In this document: positions 17,858-27,852 of the stretch, one piece after another | How the letters are laid out: every line of letters starts with the position of its first letter | Position numbering within the stretch: the first letter of the stretch is position 1 | Assembly: GCA_963774935.1 (NCBI GenBank) | Contig: CAVZGO010000007.1 | Location: 620,001-684,000 of the forward strand | Origin: CAVZGO01 sp963774935 | GTDB taxonomy: Bacteria > Chloroflexota > Anaerolineae > Anaerolineales > UBA4823 | Direction: 5' to 3' | DNA: 64,000 bases | Position numbers and translations under genes: made by a program | The notes under the pieces: model-generated | The model's database searches: none | Seen by the model: only the letters and a program-made list of their open reading frames with translations | What the model was told of the DNA's origin: nothing

Positions 17858-19027
17858 TTATGGATTTGCATTCGCATAGAAAACGAATTTGCCATCCTTG
17901 ATTTGAAGGATCACGGCGCTCTTAACCGGGTCGCCAGAGCCTTCCTGGAACTTCATCGTTCCAGTCACACCCTCAAAGTCTGATATTTTAGCCATTCCGT
18001 CACGGATTGCCAGGCGGTCAGTGCTGCAGGCATTCTTGATCGCTGTCCACAACAATCCAAAAGAGTCATAGGTCAAAGCAGCTACATCATCAGGGGTGTT
18101 GCCGTGTTTTGCTTTGTAAGCGTTGATGAAATTCTGGGCAACCGGTGTGGCGTTGTCGGCTGCATAGTGGGTGCTGAAGTAATATCCTTCACAGTCCGTA
18201 CCGCACAAGGTGATCAGCTCACTGCTGCCCCAGGAGTCACTGCCCAGGAAAGGTACGGTGATTCCAAGTCGCTTTGCCTGCTGGATTTGCAGCGGGACTT
18301 CGGAGTAATAGTTTGGCAGGAAGATCACATCGGGATTCGCTTCCTTGATCTTCGTCAACTGGGCAGAGAAGTCCTTGTCACCTGTGGTGTAGGTCTCAAA
18401 AGCCACCACTGAGCCGCCAGATTCCTCAAAGGTCTGTTTGAAGAATTCAGCGATACCCTTGTTGTAATCAGACGCCACGTCGTAGAGCACGGCTGCGTTC
18501 TTTGCGCCCAGGTTTTCCAGGGCAAATTTTGCCACCACGCGGCCCTGGAATGGGTCGATGAATGCTGCCCGAAAGACAAATTTCTTGGGATCATTGGTCT
18601 TAGCGTCCAGGGTGGTCTTGGGGTTGGTTGACCACGGGCTGATCAGGACAACCTGCGAGCTTTCGGCAATTTCCGATGCAGGGATAGCATAACGGCTGGC
18701 GTTTGGACCAATGATGGCAACGACATTATTTTGGGTTATCAGCTTCTGGGCTGCAGAGGCTGACTGGTCAGCCTTACCAGCATTATCTTCAAGAGTAAAT
18801 TCAATGGTATATTTTTTACCGCAGACATCCAGTCCGCCGGCATCATTTATTTCTTGTACAGCCATTTCGGCAGCGTTCTTAAAAGAAGCGCCTACAGCCG
18901 GGATGTCTCCGGTGAGCTCACCAATACCACCTACCTGGATGACGTCTCCCTCAGCCGCTCCCCCACAGGCGCTCAAGATCAGGCTGGTAGCAATCATCAA
19001 GCTAAAAAGTAGCAGTCCTTTCTTCAT
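17858..19027 (-). CDS. livK: Branched-chain amino-acid ABC transporter binding lipoprotein LivK
   Basis: A 389-residue periplasmic-binding protein of the Leu/Ile/Val (Peripla_BP_6) family. The N-terminus is a lipoprotein signal with lipobox LSAC and lipidated Cys21. The mature domain starts VIQVGGIGELTGDIPAVG and has the hinge block AIIGPNASRYAIPASEIAE and the AVLYDVASDYNKGIAEFF segment. It is the first gene of the livKHMGF operon and has AAGGAGAG just before the ATG. A poly-T tract with TTGACT lies upstream on the minus strand and may be part of its promoter. The ligand could be a branched-chain amino acid, amide or short-chain compound; the family is broad. Confidence 0.93.
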   Translation of the reverse strand: MKKGLLLFSLMIATSLILSACGGAAEGDVIQVGGIGELTGDIPAVGASFKNAAEMAVQEINDAGGLDVCGKKYTIEFTLEDNAGKADQSASAAQKLITQNNVVAIIGPNASRYAIPASEIAESSQVVLISPWSTNPKTTLDAKTNDPKKFVFRAAFIDPFQGRVVAKFALENLGAKNAAVLYDVASDYNKGIAEFFKQTFEESGGSVVAFETYTTGDKDFSAQLTKIKEANPDVIFLPNYYSEVPLQIQQAKRLGITVPFLGSDSWGSSELITLCGTDCEGYYFSTHYAADNATPVAQNFINAYKAKHGNTPDDVAALTYDSFGLLWTAIKNACSTDRLAIRDGMAKISDFEGVTGTMKFQEGSGDPVKSAVILQIKDGKFVFYANANP

Positions 19028-19231
19028 CGTTTCTCTCCTTGGGTGTCTTATGAAAAATAGTTATTGTTAAATTGTGATTGGGGTTCATGCTGACAATAGA
19101 ATTTCCGCTCTCACCTCCTAAACTATGCTTGCTTATTGTGGCACTATCGAAAAAAAAAGTCAATCATTTATGGCACGGATTAAGAACCACTTTTTATGTG
19201 CCGAGAGTGATCAATTCGACACAGTTTGATT

Positions 19232-19237
19232 TATAAT
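19232..19237 (+). promoter_or_regulatory. Candidate -10 box of glgX
   Basis: A perfect TATAAT lies 45 bp upstream of the debranching-enzyme ATG in the 254-bp divergent spacer shared with livK. No good -35 hexamer sits at 16-18 bp, so the promoter assignment is tentative. Confidence 0.35.
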
Positions 19238-19281
19238 TCGACTGCTTTGAAACTTATGCAATCGATATCTATGTTCTCAAA

Positions 19282-21327
19282 ATGAATATACTCCCGGGGA
19301 AACCTTATCCACTCGGCGCTACCGTTTATCCCGACGGAGTGAATTTCTCTTTATTATCCCTGAATGGCAACCGCATTGAATTACTGCTCTTCGATCACAT
19401 CGAAGATACCCGACCATCAACGATTATTCCCCTCGATCCAAAAGTAAATCTCACCTTTTATTACTGGCATGTATTTGTGCCAGGTTTGAAAAGCGGTCAG
19501 TTATACGGTTATCGAGTGGATGGGCCTTACCAGCCAAAAGCCGGGTTGCGTTATGATTTTACAAAGGTTCTGGTCGATCCTTACGCCCGAGCTGTAGCCT
19601 ACCAGGATTATCGTCGTTCAGCAGCAAAACGCCTTGGATTGGACAACCTACCGTATGCTATGAAAAGCGTGGTGGTCGATCCCACAACTTACGATTGGGA
19701 AGGTGATACCCCGCTGAGAAAGCCCTACGGCGAATCGCTCATCTATGAGATGCATGTGCGTGGTTTTACTGCTCATCCAAATTCGGGGCTTCCGCTGGAA
19801 AAACGGGGCACCTATGCCGGGTTGGTGGAAAAAATCCCTTATCTACAAGACTTGGGCATAAAAACAGTTGAATTAATGCCCATCCAGCAGTTCGATCCAC
19901 AATCCGCGCCTTATCCGCGGCCTAATTATTGGGGTTATGAGCCCGTAGCATATTTTGCGCCTCATCGCGATTATTGCTCCCGCAAAGATCCATTGGGACC
20001 GGTGGACGAATTCCGCGACCTGATTAAAGCTTTCCATCGCGCCGGCATTGAGGTGATCCTTGACGTTGTATATAACCATACCGCCGAGGATGGCAAAGAT
20101 GGGCCCTGGTTATCTTTTCGCGGGCTAGAAAACCTGATGTACTATACCCTTGATCCCCAAAATCCAGAGGAATATTTGAATTTTAGCGGCGTCGGTAACA
20201 CACTCAACGCGAATATATCCGTTGTGCGCCGACTGATCATGGACAGCTTGCGCTACTGGGTAGAGCATATGCACGTGGATGGCTTCCGCTTTGATCTGGC
20301 ATCCTCCCTTTCTCGCGGCATCGATGGCAGGGTGTTGGATGATCCACCGATCCTCTGGTCGATTGAATCCGATCCCGTTCTGGCAGGTACCAAGATTATC
20401 GCAGAAGCCTGGGATGCAGGTGGTCTATATCAGGTGCATAACTTTGTTGGACTGCGCTGGGCAGTGTGGAACGGCCAATTTCGCGATACTGTGCGAGGCT
20501 TTCTCAAGAGCGACCCTGGCACTGTTGGACCATTAGCCGATGCCATAATTGGCAGCCCAAACCTGTTCGGGCAGCCAAATCGTGATCCGGTGCGGAGTAT
20601 AAATTTTATTACCGCCCATGATGGTTTCACCCTCAATGACCTCGTTTCATACAACAGGAAGCACAACTGGACGAATGGCTACAACAACCGCGACGGCACA
20701 GACCACAACCTGAGCTGGAACTGTGGTGAAGAAGGTCCAACGGATAATATTGAAATTGAGCGGCTCCGTCAGAGGCAGATTAAAAACTTCCTTACACTAT
20801 TATTAATATCTCAAGGTCGTCCGATGCTATCGATGGGTGATGAAGTCCGCCGCACCCAATTGGGCAATAATAATCCGTTCAACCAGGACAATGAGATGAG
20901 CTGGTTCAATTGGGAAGATCTTGCCACGAACGCCGAAACCTTGCGATTTGTGCGCAGCCTGATCCATATGAACCAAAACAGTTGTTTATTTCGCGACCGC
21001 CAATTGTGGTCTACTTCCGAGAGCAGTGGGGTACGCTGGCACGGGACAAAAGTGAATCAGCCTGATTGGAGCTACGACTCGCACAGCCTGGCATTCGAGC
21101 TGACTCATTATGGCTGCAGGGAGCATTTGCATGTCATGCTGAACGCATACTGGCAGCCATTAGAATTCGAGCTGCCGGCTTTACCTTCGGACCAGGCCTG
21201 GCATCGTATGATCGACACCAACCTGCCGGCTCCCGACGATTTTTCAGATGCACCGGTTAAGCTTTCTGATGGGCAGCTTTCCTATACTCTGGGTCCACGC
21301 TCCTGTGCCGTCCTGGTTGCCAGGTAA
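19282..21327 (+). CDS. glgX: Glycogen debranching enzyme GlgX (GH13)
   Basis: Hydrolyses alpha-1,6 branches of glycogen or limit dextrins in the cytoplasm. The 681-residue chain has an N-terminal CBM48/isoamylase-N domain (GKPYPLGATVYPDGVNFSL) and a GH13 barrel with VILDVVYNHTAEDG. The nucleophile Asp338 is in GFRFDLA, the acid Glu375 in AEAWDAGG and the third carboxylate Asp447 in TAHDGFTL. The WNGQFRDTVRGF block is typical of GlgX/TreX. The length fits. It converges with the DUF362 gene. With cellobiose phosphorylase it suggests active glucan storage and use. Confidence 0.94.
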   Translation: MNILPGKPYPLGATVYPDGVNFSLLSLNGNRIELLLFDHIEDTRPSTIIPLDPKVNLTFYYWHVFVPGLKSGQLYGYRVDGPYQPKAGLRYDFTKVLVDPYARAVAYQDYRRSAAKRLGLDNLPYAMKSVVVDPTTYDWEGDTPLRKPYGESLIYEMHVRGFTAHPNSGLPLEKRGTYAGLVEKIPYLQDLGIKTVELMPIQQFDPQSAPYPRPNYWGYEPVAYFAPHRDYCSRKDPLGPVDEFRDLIKAFHRAGIEVILDVVYNHTAEDGKDGPWLSFRGLENLMYYTLDPQNPEEYLNFSGVGNTLNANISVVRRLIMDSLRYWVEHMHVDGFRFDLASSLSRGIDGRVLDDPPILWSIESDPVLAGTKIIAEAWDAGGLYQVHNFVGLRWAVWNGQFRDTVRGFLKSDPGTVGPLADAIIGSPNLFGQPNRDPVRSINFITAHDGFTLNDLVSYNRKHNWTNGYNNRDGTDHNLSWNCGEEGPTDNIEIERLRQRQIKNFLTLLLISQGRPMLSMGDEVRRTQLGNNNPFNQDNEMSWFNWEDLATNAETLRFVRSLIHMNQNSCLFRDRQLWSTSESSGVRWHGTKVNQPDWSYDSHSLAFELTHYGCREHLHVMLNAYWQPLEFELPALPSDQAWHRMIDTNLPAPDDFSDAPVKLSDGQLSYTLGPRSCAVLVAR

Positions 21328-21345
21328 TCTCTTACGTCAACGCGG

Positions 21346-22509
21346 CTATTTAGCGGGAATGTATCCGATAGGCGCCGGGACAATCTCCTCGACAGGCAGC
21401 ACATCTACCATCACATATTCTCTCGACCCCAATCCTAGCTGAGAGCCGTATTCCAAAACTTTATATGGGTCTTTATACGGGCCGTGCAGCCATTGCAGCG
21501 GGTGCCCTTCTCGAGTATGTACTTCCATGGACGTTGGAATGTTCTCCTCAAGTAATGGATAGCTTGCAGTCAGGTCGAGTATCGCCTGGTCCAGAGCAAC
21601 AATATCATCTGAACCGAATATTCCCGCATCACGCAAGATCGGCATGCTGGTGAAGCCAAAACAATCGCATACCGGGGTCATGTGTGTAGCCAGTGCCAGG
21701 TGAACAGCCTTTCCGGGCTCAAAAGTGGATAAGGTAATCTGCACGCTGTGAGCGCAAGCCTCCTGGAATGCCCAAAACGTCTCGGGTTCGATCCGCAGAC
21801 TGCCTGCTGGAGCAACAAGTAAGCATCGCATGCAGCTGTTGCATTGTTCAATATGCATGTGAATATCACCAGGGTGAGCTTTGTCTTCAACGAGAGCTTT
21901 ATGCGGGCAGGAAGCCAAGATGCGCTGGCGAGTTTCTTCATCTGGGCAAAATTCGCCAAACCAGTATTGCCGGAAATGGTTGGTGTCGTGCATCGCGCCG
22001 CGCGTTTCACCTGCCATACAGCCTAATGCCAGGTTTTTGAACGCTCCCCCATAGCTGCAGCTCGGGTGACCCTTGACATGTGCAAAGTTCACCAGAAAAC
22101 TTGCATCCTGAATTAATCCACCCAACCGCCATTCCTGGATGTTCATCAGGGGATGATGATGCTTGTAGAAGTATTGGTCCTGTGGGCCAGCAAGAGGATA
22201 AATTGGGCAGCCGAGGACTTCCTGAGTATAGCCGCGCGTTTCTGCTCCTTCCACATCCCAGTCAACATCCACGATATACGGTTTTCCTCCACCTTCTTTG
22301 ATTGCCTGTACAACGCGTCGCACAAACACAGGATGAACCGTTGAATATCCAATATTGTTGCCCGTGTGGATCTTTAAAGCCACACTCTCTCCCTTGACGC
22401 GCTCACGCAGGTTGAGCTTTTCCAGAATTAAATCAAGCTTGGCGGGCAAAGATTCGTTGGCTTCTAGCCGTGCCTGTCGGGGTGATCCGTAATATACGAT
22501 ACTTGGCAT
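21346..22509 (-). CDS. DUF362 iron-sulfur protein
   Basis: A 387-residue protein of the DUF362 family, often annotated as uncharacterised 4Fe-4S centre proteins. It begins MPSIVYYGSPRQA and contains ALKIHTGNNIGYSTVHPVF and NFAHVKGHPSCSYGGAFKNL, the conserved core. A partial cluster motif CNSCMRC is in the second half, with only three closely spaced Cys. I chose the ATG at 22509 because CGGAG lies 9 bp before it; a longer form would start 48 bp upstream. Biochemical role unknown. No obvious partner gene is adjacent. Confidence 0.82.
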   Translation of the reverse strand: MPSIVYYGSPRQARLEANESLPAKLDLILEKLNLRERVKGESVALKIHTGNNIGYSTVHPVFVRRVVQAIKEGGGKPYIVDVDWDVEGAETRGYTQEVLGCPIYPLAGPQDQYFYKHHHPLMNIQEWRLGGLIQDASFLVNFAHVKGHPSCSYGGAFKNLALGCMAGETRGAMHDTNHFRQYWFGEFCPDEETRQRILASCPHKALVEDKAHPGDIHMHIEQCNSCMRCLLVAPAGSLRIEPETFWAFQEACAHSVQITLSTFEPGKAVHLALATHMTPVCDCFGFTSMPILRDAGIFGSDDIVALDQAILDLTASYPLLEENIPTSMEVHTREGHPLQWLHGPYKDPYKVLEYGSQLGLGSREYVMVDVLPVEEIVPAPIGYIPAK

Positions 22510-22715
22510 GTTGGTAACTCCGGTATAGATTTGGGATGAGCGCTGCTTACGCGCCATGCTATTTTATCGTATCCGGGGTATCTTTTATTATTTTCTTTAT
22601 TCAAAATGCACTCCAGATACGTATCTAAGGGCTGGTTACTCTTTGTATTACCCTGTGCTAAAATTGCCTTGCCCAGAAAGTCAAATTCACAAATTAATGT
22701 ATGGAGGGTTGCCAA

Positions 22716-24743
22716 ATGGCATCACGTCAAAAACGCTCGATTACTGCTGAAGATTTATACAAGCTGGAAGTACTCAGCGATATCCGTATCTCACCAGATG
22801 GTGGATCAGTGGTTTATACTGTCCAACGGGTAGATGCGAAAACCGAAAAGAAATACTCCAATCTTTGGCTGGCACCTGTTAATGGCGCGGCTGCCCACCA
22901 GTTTACCTACGGTGACCAGAATGACAACCACCCGCGCTGGTCTCCTGATGGCAGCCAGATTGCTTTTTTATCCAACCGCAATGACAAAGAAAAGCCTGCT
23001 CAAATCTACCTCATCCACTTCGGAGGGGGTGAAGCGCGCGTTCTGAGCAGCCTGGAAGGGGTGATCCGAGATTTTGTCTGGTCGCCGGATGGGCGACAGC
23101 TTTTGTGTGTTGCCCGAAAGCTGGATGCCGAAGAATTGGATCGCCAAAAAGATGAGCAGAAGAAAAAATTAGGGGTTGTGGCACGCTATTACGACCGACT
23201 GTTTTATAAGCTGGATGGTGCTGGTTACCTTCCACATGAGCGCTGGCATTTGTGGCTGATTGACGCTCAGTCCGGAAAGGCGCGGCAGCTCACAAATCAC
23301 CCGGTGTTTGATGAGGCTGAAGGTTCATGGTCACCGGATGGAAAGTGGATCGTTTTCACCTCGAATCGCACCGAAGATCCCGACCAATTTCCTGACAGGA
23401 CAGGATTGTATATCGTACCTGCAAAGGGTGGTGAGATTCGTGAAATACCCGCCCCAGTTGGCGGGAAAGGATATCCAGTCTTTTCTCCAGATGGCAAATG
23501 GATTGCCTACTATGGCGTCGAGGGAGAAGGGGAATGGTACAAAAACGATGGATTATGGATCGTCCCGGCGGACGGGCGCCAGCCTGCACGTAATATCACG
23601 GAGCGGTTTGACTTCCATGTCTCTGCCTGGACAATCAACGATATAGGTCAGCCAGAGACCATGCCTCCCACCTGGTCTGCTGATAGCCAGACGATTTATT
23701 TCCCCATCACCCAGCACGGCAGCTCGCTGCTCAAGGCAATATCGCTGGATGGTGAGGGTCTGCAACCTGTGCTCCCCGAGCCCACCAACACCCAGCCAGG
23801 CAGCGTGGTGGGTGCGTTCTCCTTTAGCAAAGATCAGCACACCATGGCATACGCATTGGGTCAAATAGAGGATCCCTGCCAGGTGTGGATTATGGATATG
23901 CAGACTCAGGAACGCCGCCAGCTTACTCGTCACAACCGCCAGTTGCTGGATGGCATAGACCTGGGCACAATCGAGACACACTGGATTAAGGGACCCGCAG
24001 GCAACGATTTACAGGGCTGGGTTTTGAAGCCTCCCGGTTTCAATCCTGAGCAGAAATATCCTTCCATTCTTGAAATCCACGGCGGTCCACTGACGCAGTA
24101 TGGCTACCTGTTCATGCACGAGTTCTATTATTTTGCCTCCAAAGGCTATGTGGTGACTTTCTGTAACCCGCGCGGTGGGCGTGGTTATGGCGAGGCACAT
24201 GCCAAAGCCATCTGGCAGAATTGGGGGGATGCCGATTACGCGGATATCATGGCTTGGGCAGACTATATAGAAGGTCAGCCCTATATTGATGTCCAACGCA
24301 TGGGCGTCACCGGGGGAAGCTATGGTGGTTATATGACCGTCTGGATTATCGGGCACACCCAGCGTTTCAAAGCAGCCGTCACACAGCGCTGCGTGAGCAA
24401 CTTTGTCAGCATGTGGGGTTCAAGCGATTTCAACTGGACCTTTCAGGCTGAGCTGGGAAATAAAGCGCCATACGAGGATCTCGAGAAGTATTGGAAGCAC
24501 TCACCCATTGCCTACATCGGCAACGCCAGGACTCCTACCAAGGTAATCCACAACGAATTTGATCTGCGCTGCCCCATCGAGCAAGGAGAACAGGTATTTG
24601 TGGCGTTGAAGCGGCTTGGTGTCGAGACGGAGATGGTGCGCTTTCCGGATGAGTTTCACGGACTTTCGCGTGGTGGTCGCACGGATAGGCGCATCGCCCG
24701 TTTGAACCATATTGTTGGCTGGTTTGAGAAATATCTAAAATAG
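22716..24743 (+). CDS. S9 family peptidase (acylaminoacyl-peptidase type)
   Basis: A 675-residue prolyl-oligopeptidase-family enzyme. The first 400 residues form a WD40-like beta-propeller with repeated WSPDG motifs. The alpha/beta-hydrolase domain follows. The nucleophile Ser535 is in GGSYGGYM, Asp616 in HNEFDLRC and His648 in EFHGLSRGG. The ending is typical of acylaminoacyl peptidases, which process short oligopeptides in the cytoplasm. No signal peptide is present. I chose the second ATG (22716) because GGAGG lies 8 bp upstream of it; an ATG 15 bp earlier overlaps that site. It converges with the DUF5995 gene. Confidence 0.93.
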   Translation: MASRQKRSITAEDLYKLEVLSDIRISPDGGSVVYTVQRVDAKTEKKYSNLWLAPVNGAAAHQFTYGDQNDNHPRWSPDGSQIAFLSNRNDKEKPAQIYLIHFGGGEARVLSSLEGVIRDFVWSPDGRQLLCVARKLDAEELDRQKDEQKKKLGVVARYYDRLFYKLDGAGYLPHERWHLWLIDAQSGKARQLTNHPVFDEAEGSWSPDGKWIVFTSNRTEDPDQFPDRTGLYIVPAKGGEIREIPAPVGGKGYPVFSPDGKWIAYYGVEGEGEWYKNDGLWIVPADGRQPARNITERFDFHVSAWTINDIGQPETMPPTWSADSQTIYFPITQHGSSLLKAISLDGEGLQPVLPEPTNTQPGSVVGAFSFSKDQHTMAYALGQIEDPCQVWIMDMQTQERRQLTRHNRQLLDGIDLGTIETHWIKGPAGNDLQGWVLKPPGFNPEQKYPSILEIHGGPLTQYGYLFMHEFYYFASKGYVVTFCNPRGGRGYGEAHAKAIWQNWGDADYADIMAWADYIEGQPYIDVQRMGVTGGSYGGYMTVWIIGHTQRFKAAVTQRCVSNFVSMWGSSDFNWTFQAELGNKAPYEDLEKYWKHSPIAYIGNARTPTKVIHNEFDLRCPIEQGEQVFVALKRLGVETEMVRFPDEFHGLSRGGRTDRRIARLNHIVGWFEKYLK

Positions 24744-24745
24744 TT

Positions 24746-25477
24746 TTATAACAGCTCTCTCAGTCCACCTAATCCCTGCTTGAGCAGGATGGCGTTGGCG
24801 CGCTGGAGAGTTGAAAATTCGATTTCCTGCTGCAGATGCTGGCGATCTCCAGGCTCAATGCATTCCAGGAGTTGTATGGCTTTTTGCCAGACCTCCTCCC
24901 GCCAGTGGGAAATCAGCCTGGAGATCATCCATTCGTCTGCATTTAGCAGCAATATATCCACCAGTTCCAGTCCAGGTTCGAGCGGTTCGACCACTTGATC
25001 CTGGACTGAGTCAATTGTCTGACCGATAATGTCGTTAACCCGGCAATGGTCCATATAGCGGCACTGGCGTTGCTGCTCATCGAGGAGATCCCATTCGGGT
25101 TGCAGCAATTCTGCCAGGGTGAATATGAGATCGTAATTGATGTGTGCGTTCACGCCCAGGAGCAGGTTTTGTAGGGTTCGTGTCTTGGGATTATGCGTTG
25201 CATCATGTGTGATCGACCAGACCGCTGGAACAGCCCTGCTTTTTTGTTCGTAGGCGTCCAGTGCATTGAAATAATAGCCAGCGAACCGCCTGAGCAGCTC
25301 ATCTATCCAGGCTTGATCGGAAAACTCACCAGCTTCGATTGCTGAAAGCATGTTGCTGGTCATCAGTTGGTAGCAATACAAGAAGGTTGAGCGCGTGTCG
25401 TCCACCTCCTGCCACTGCTGAACTTGGGTTTGCATTCGCTCGATCAGCGGATCAGTCATGTTTCTAGACACCGACAT
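24746..25477 (-). CDS. DUF5995 family protein
   Basis: A 243-residue all-helical soluble protein. The conserved core LLLGVNAHINYDLIFTLAEL with its His is characteristic of DUF5995, whose function is unknown. An alternative start at 25459 (MTDPL) would remove six residues. It begins 3 bp after the methylmalonyl-CoA epimerase stop, so it forms the last gene of the mutase-epimerase run. Whether it contributes to propionate metabolism or only shares the transcript is unknown. Confidence 0.72.
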   Translation of the reverse strand: MSVSRNMTDPLIERMQTQVQQWQEVDDTRSTFLYCYQLMTSNMLSAIEAGEFSDQAWIDELLRRFAGYYFNALDAYEQKSRAVPAVWSITHDATHNPKTRTLQNLLLGVNAHINYDLIFTLAELLQPEWDLLDEQQRQCRYMDHCRVNDIIGQTIDSVQDQVVEPLEPGLELVDILLLNADEWMISRLISHWREEVWQKAIQLLECIEPGDRQHLQQEIEFSTLQRANAILLKQGLGGLRELL

Positions 25478-25480
25478 GGC

Positions 25481-25888
25481 TTAATCCAGTTGGTACAGCT
25501 CGACCATTACCCCGCCAGCGCTTTTCGGGTGGATGAAGGCGTACTTTTTCCCATCTGCCGCAACCTTTGGCTCTTTATTAATTAACATCACGCCTTTCTC
25601 TCTCAGCTGCTGCAGCATCCCCTCAATATCATCTACCTCAAGGCAGATATGGTGCACGCCCGGGCCGCGCTTCTCCAGAGAACGGGTCAATCCCGAATCT
25701 GCGGTCATTGGCATGACCAACTCAAGCTCGCTCTCACCACTCGGTAGGAAGGCTATCTGTGCCGCTTCTGCGGGGATATCTTGGATCCCGCTGACTTCCA
25801 TCCCAAGGGCATCACGCCAGAAAACCAGTGAATCTTGGATATCGCCGGTCAATATTCCAATGTGGTTTATTTTTATTACGCGCGCCAT
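25481..25888 (-). CDS. mce: Methylmalonyl-CoA epimerase
   Basis: Interconverts (R)- and (S)-methylmalonyl-CoA. The 135-residue vicinal-oxygen-chelate fold has metal ligands visible as His in KINHIGIL, His in GVHHICLEVDD and Glu in GVMVELYQLD. I chose the ATG at 25888, 10 bp after the mutase stop, with AGGAGAG at suitable spacing; an adjacent ATG at 25891 is too close to that site. The gene order mutase-epimerase is a common arrangement for the propionyl-CoA/succinyl-CoA route. Confidence 0.92.
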   Translation of the reverse strand: MARVIKINHIGILTGDIQDSLVFWRDALGMEVSGIQDIPAEAAQIAFLPSGESELELVMPMTADSGLTRSLEKRGPGVHHICLEVDDIEGMLQQLREKGVMLINKEPKVAADGKKYAFIHPKSAGGVMVELYQLD

Positions 25889-25898
25889 CATATCTCTC

Positions 25899-27554
25899 CT
25901 ATATCCAGGTTGGTGGCTCATATTCGCCCCAGGCTTCACGCAGCGTGTGGCAGATTTCACCCAGGGTGATATCTGCTTCTACGCAGCTGATTAGAAGGGG
26001 CATCAGATTGTCCTTACCATGCGCGGCATTTTCCAGGCGGGTTAACAAATCTTGAACCCGGTTAGGATCGCGCTGCAGGCGTAGGACTGCCAGACGCTTC
26101 CGCTGTCCACTTTCGATCGTGGGATCTACCCGTAACCTTTCTAGCTCGATATTTCCCTCTGTCTGAAAAGCATTTACACCGACAACGATCTCCTCGCCAC
26201 GCTCCAGCGCCTGCTGAAAATCGTAGGCAGCATTTTGTATCTCATCCTGAATATATCCAACTTCGATCGCCGCCAGAACCCCGCCCATATTGTCGATGCG
26301 GGCAATATATTCGCTGGCTCGCCTCTCGATTTCATCGGTTAGATACTCGACTAGATAAGAACCTGCCAGTGGGTCGATGGTATCTGCCACCCCCGATTCA
26401 TAAGCGATGATTTGCTGCGTACGGAGCGCCACCCGCACCGACTTTTCCGTGGGCAGCCAAAGGGCTTCATCCATGCTATTGGTGTGAAGGCTTTGCGTTC
26501 CGCCCATCACTGCAGCCAATGCCTGTAGAGCTACCCGGACCACATTGTTCTCTGGCTGCTGGGCTGTCAGCGTTGATCCCGCTGTTTGGGTATGGAAGCG
26601 CAGCATCCATGAGCCTGGTTTTTGAGCTTTAAAGCGCTCGCGCATAATCTGAGCCCACATCCGTCTCGCGGCACGGAATTTGGCGATTTCTTCTAAAAAG
26701 TTATTATGTGCGTTGAAAAAGAATGAAAGCTGTCCAGCGCAATCGTCGACATCCAAACCTGCATCGATTGCAGCCTGGACGTATGCGATGCCGTTTGCCA
26801 GGGTGAAGGCGACTTCCTGGACAGCCGTCGAACCCGCTTCACGAATATGATAGCCGGAGATGCTGATCGTATTCCAATGCGGCACTTCTTCCTGGCAAAA
26901 CTTAAAAGCATCTGTGATGAGGCGCATCGATGGCGCAGGAGGAAAGATATAAGTACCTCGAGCGATATATTCCTTGAGAATGTCATTTTGGATTGTGCCG
27001 CGCAGTTGCTTTGTTTCGACACCCTGCCGCTTGGCTACGGCGATATACATCGCCAGTAAGACCGCTGCAGGGGCGTTAATGGTCATGCTGGTGGACACTT
27101 TTCCTAAGGGTATCTCCTGAAACAGCGTCTGCATATCCTGTAGCGAAGAGATGGAAACGCCTACCTTGCCAACTTCTCCCATGGCAATTGGATCGTCCGC
27201 ATCGTAACCGATTTGAGTGGGCAGGTCAAAAGCCACTGAGAGACCGGTTTGACCCTGTGCAAGCAGGTAGCGATAACGTTGGTTGGACTCTTCAGCAGAT
27301 GCATAACCGGCATACTGGCGCATCGTCCACAGCCGCCCGCGGTACATACTGGGCTGCACGCCGCGCGTGAACGGTGCCTGGCCGGGAAACCCCAGTTTGT
27401 CGAGATAATCCGGATCCATGTCGGTGGGAACAAGTAAACGCGGCTGGGGGATGCCAGACAGGGTGGTAAATGCCGGTTTACGTTCTGGGAAACGTTTGAG
27501 CGCAGGATTCAGGATGGTTTCTTCCCAGTAATTTTGTTCGTCCTCAAGTGTCAT
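25899..27554 (-). CDS. mcmA: Methylmalonyl-CoA mutase, catalytic subunit
   Basis: Catalyses B12-dependent rearrangement of (R)-methylmalonyl-CoA to succinyl-CoA. The 551-residue chain contains only the substrate-binding barrel: PSMYRGRLWTMRQYAGYA, GLSVAFDLPTQIGYD, and GGTQSLHTNSMDEALWLPT. The C-terminal B12-binding domain (DxHxxG) is absent, so a separate small subunit must exist elsewhere. The start is ATG at 27554 with TTGAGG upstream; a TTG 12 bp earlier is less likely. The gene is followed by the epimerase. Related isobutyryl- or ethylmalonyl-CoA mutases are alternatives, but the neighbouring epimerase favours methylmalonyl-CoA. Confidence 0.9.
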   Translation of the reverse strand: MTLEDEQNYWEETILNPALKRFPERKPAFTTLSGIPQPRLLVPTDMDPDYLDKLGFPGQAPFTRGVQPSMYRGRLWTMRQYAGYASAEESNQRYRYLLAQGQTGLSVAFDLPTQIGYDADDPIAMGEVGKVGVSISSLQDMQTLFQEIPLGKVSTSMTINAPAAVLLAMYIAVAKRQGVETKQLRGTIQNDILKEYIARGTYIFPPAPSMRLITDAFKFCQEEVPHWNTISISGYHIREAGSTAVQEVAFTLANGIAYVQAAIDAGLDVDDCAGQLSFFFNAHNNFLEEIAKFRAARRMWAQIMRERFKAQKPGSWMLRFHTQTAGSTLTAQQPENNVVRVALQALAAVMGGTQSLHTNSMDEALWLPTEKSVRVALRTQQIIAYESGVADTIDPLAGSYLVEYLTDEIERRASEYIARIDNMGGVLAAIEVGYIQDEIQNAAYDFQQALERGEEIVVGVNAFQTEGNIELERLRVDPTIESGQRKRLAVLRLQRDPNRVQDLLTRLENAAHGKDNLMPLLISCVEADITLGEICHTLREAWGEYEPPTWI

Positions 27555-27852
27555 TTTGAACCTCAACTTTTATTTTGGTAAGCCAAAGCCGTCAGGCTAT
27601 TTTGATCAAAAGTATACCCGATCTATTATGAATGCACAAAATATGTGCTTGCTAATGATGGGGAAGGATTTTGCCTGTAATTCTAGAAATTGTGGCATTG
27701 AAAGCCATTGGCAGGAATAGTAAAATCGATACCTGTCAATCGCGAAATTGTTTCTTGCCGAGAGGGCGTGAGCCAGATCGGTCGCTCAAGCACCTGTAGT
27801 AAAATACAACGCTCATGGATGAACACGGTTGTTTCTAGGAGGCTGATAGCTG
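27555..27852. other. Divergent intergenic region
   Basis: A 298-bp spacer between the mutase gene (minus) and the zinc-protein operon (plus). It has two TAGTAAAAT blocks (about 27717 and 27796) that resemble -10 elements, and AGGAGG at 27837-27842 is the ribosome binding site of the next gene. No small gene or RNA structure is evident. Confidence 0.4.
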
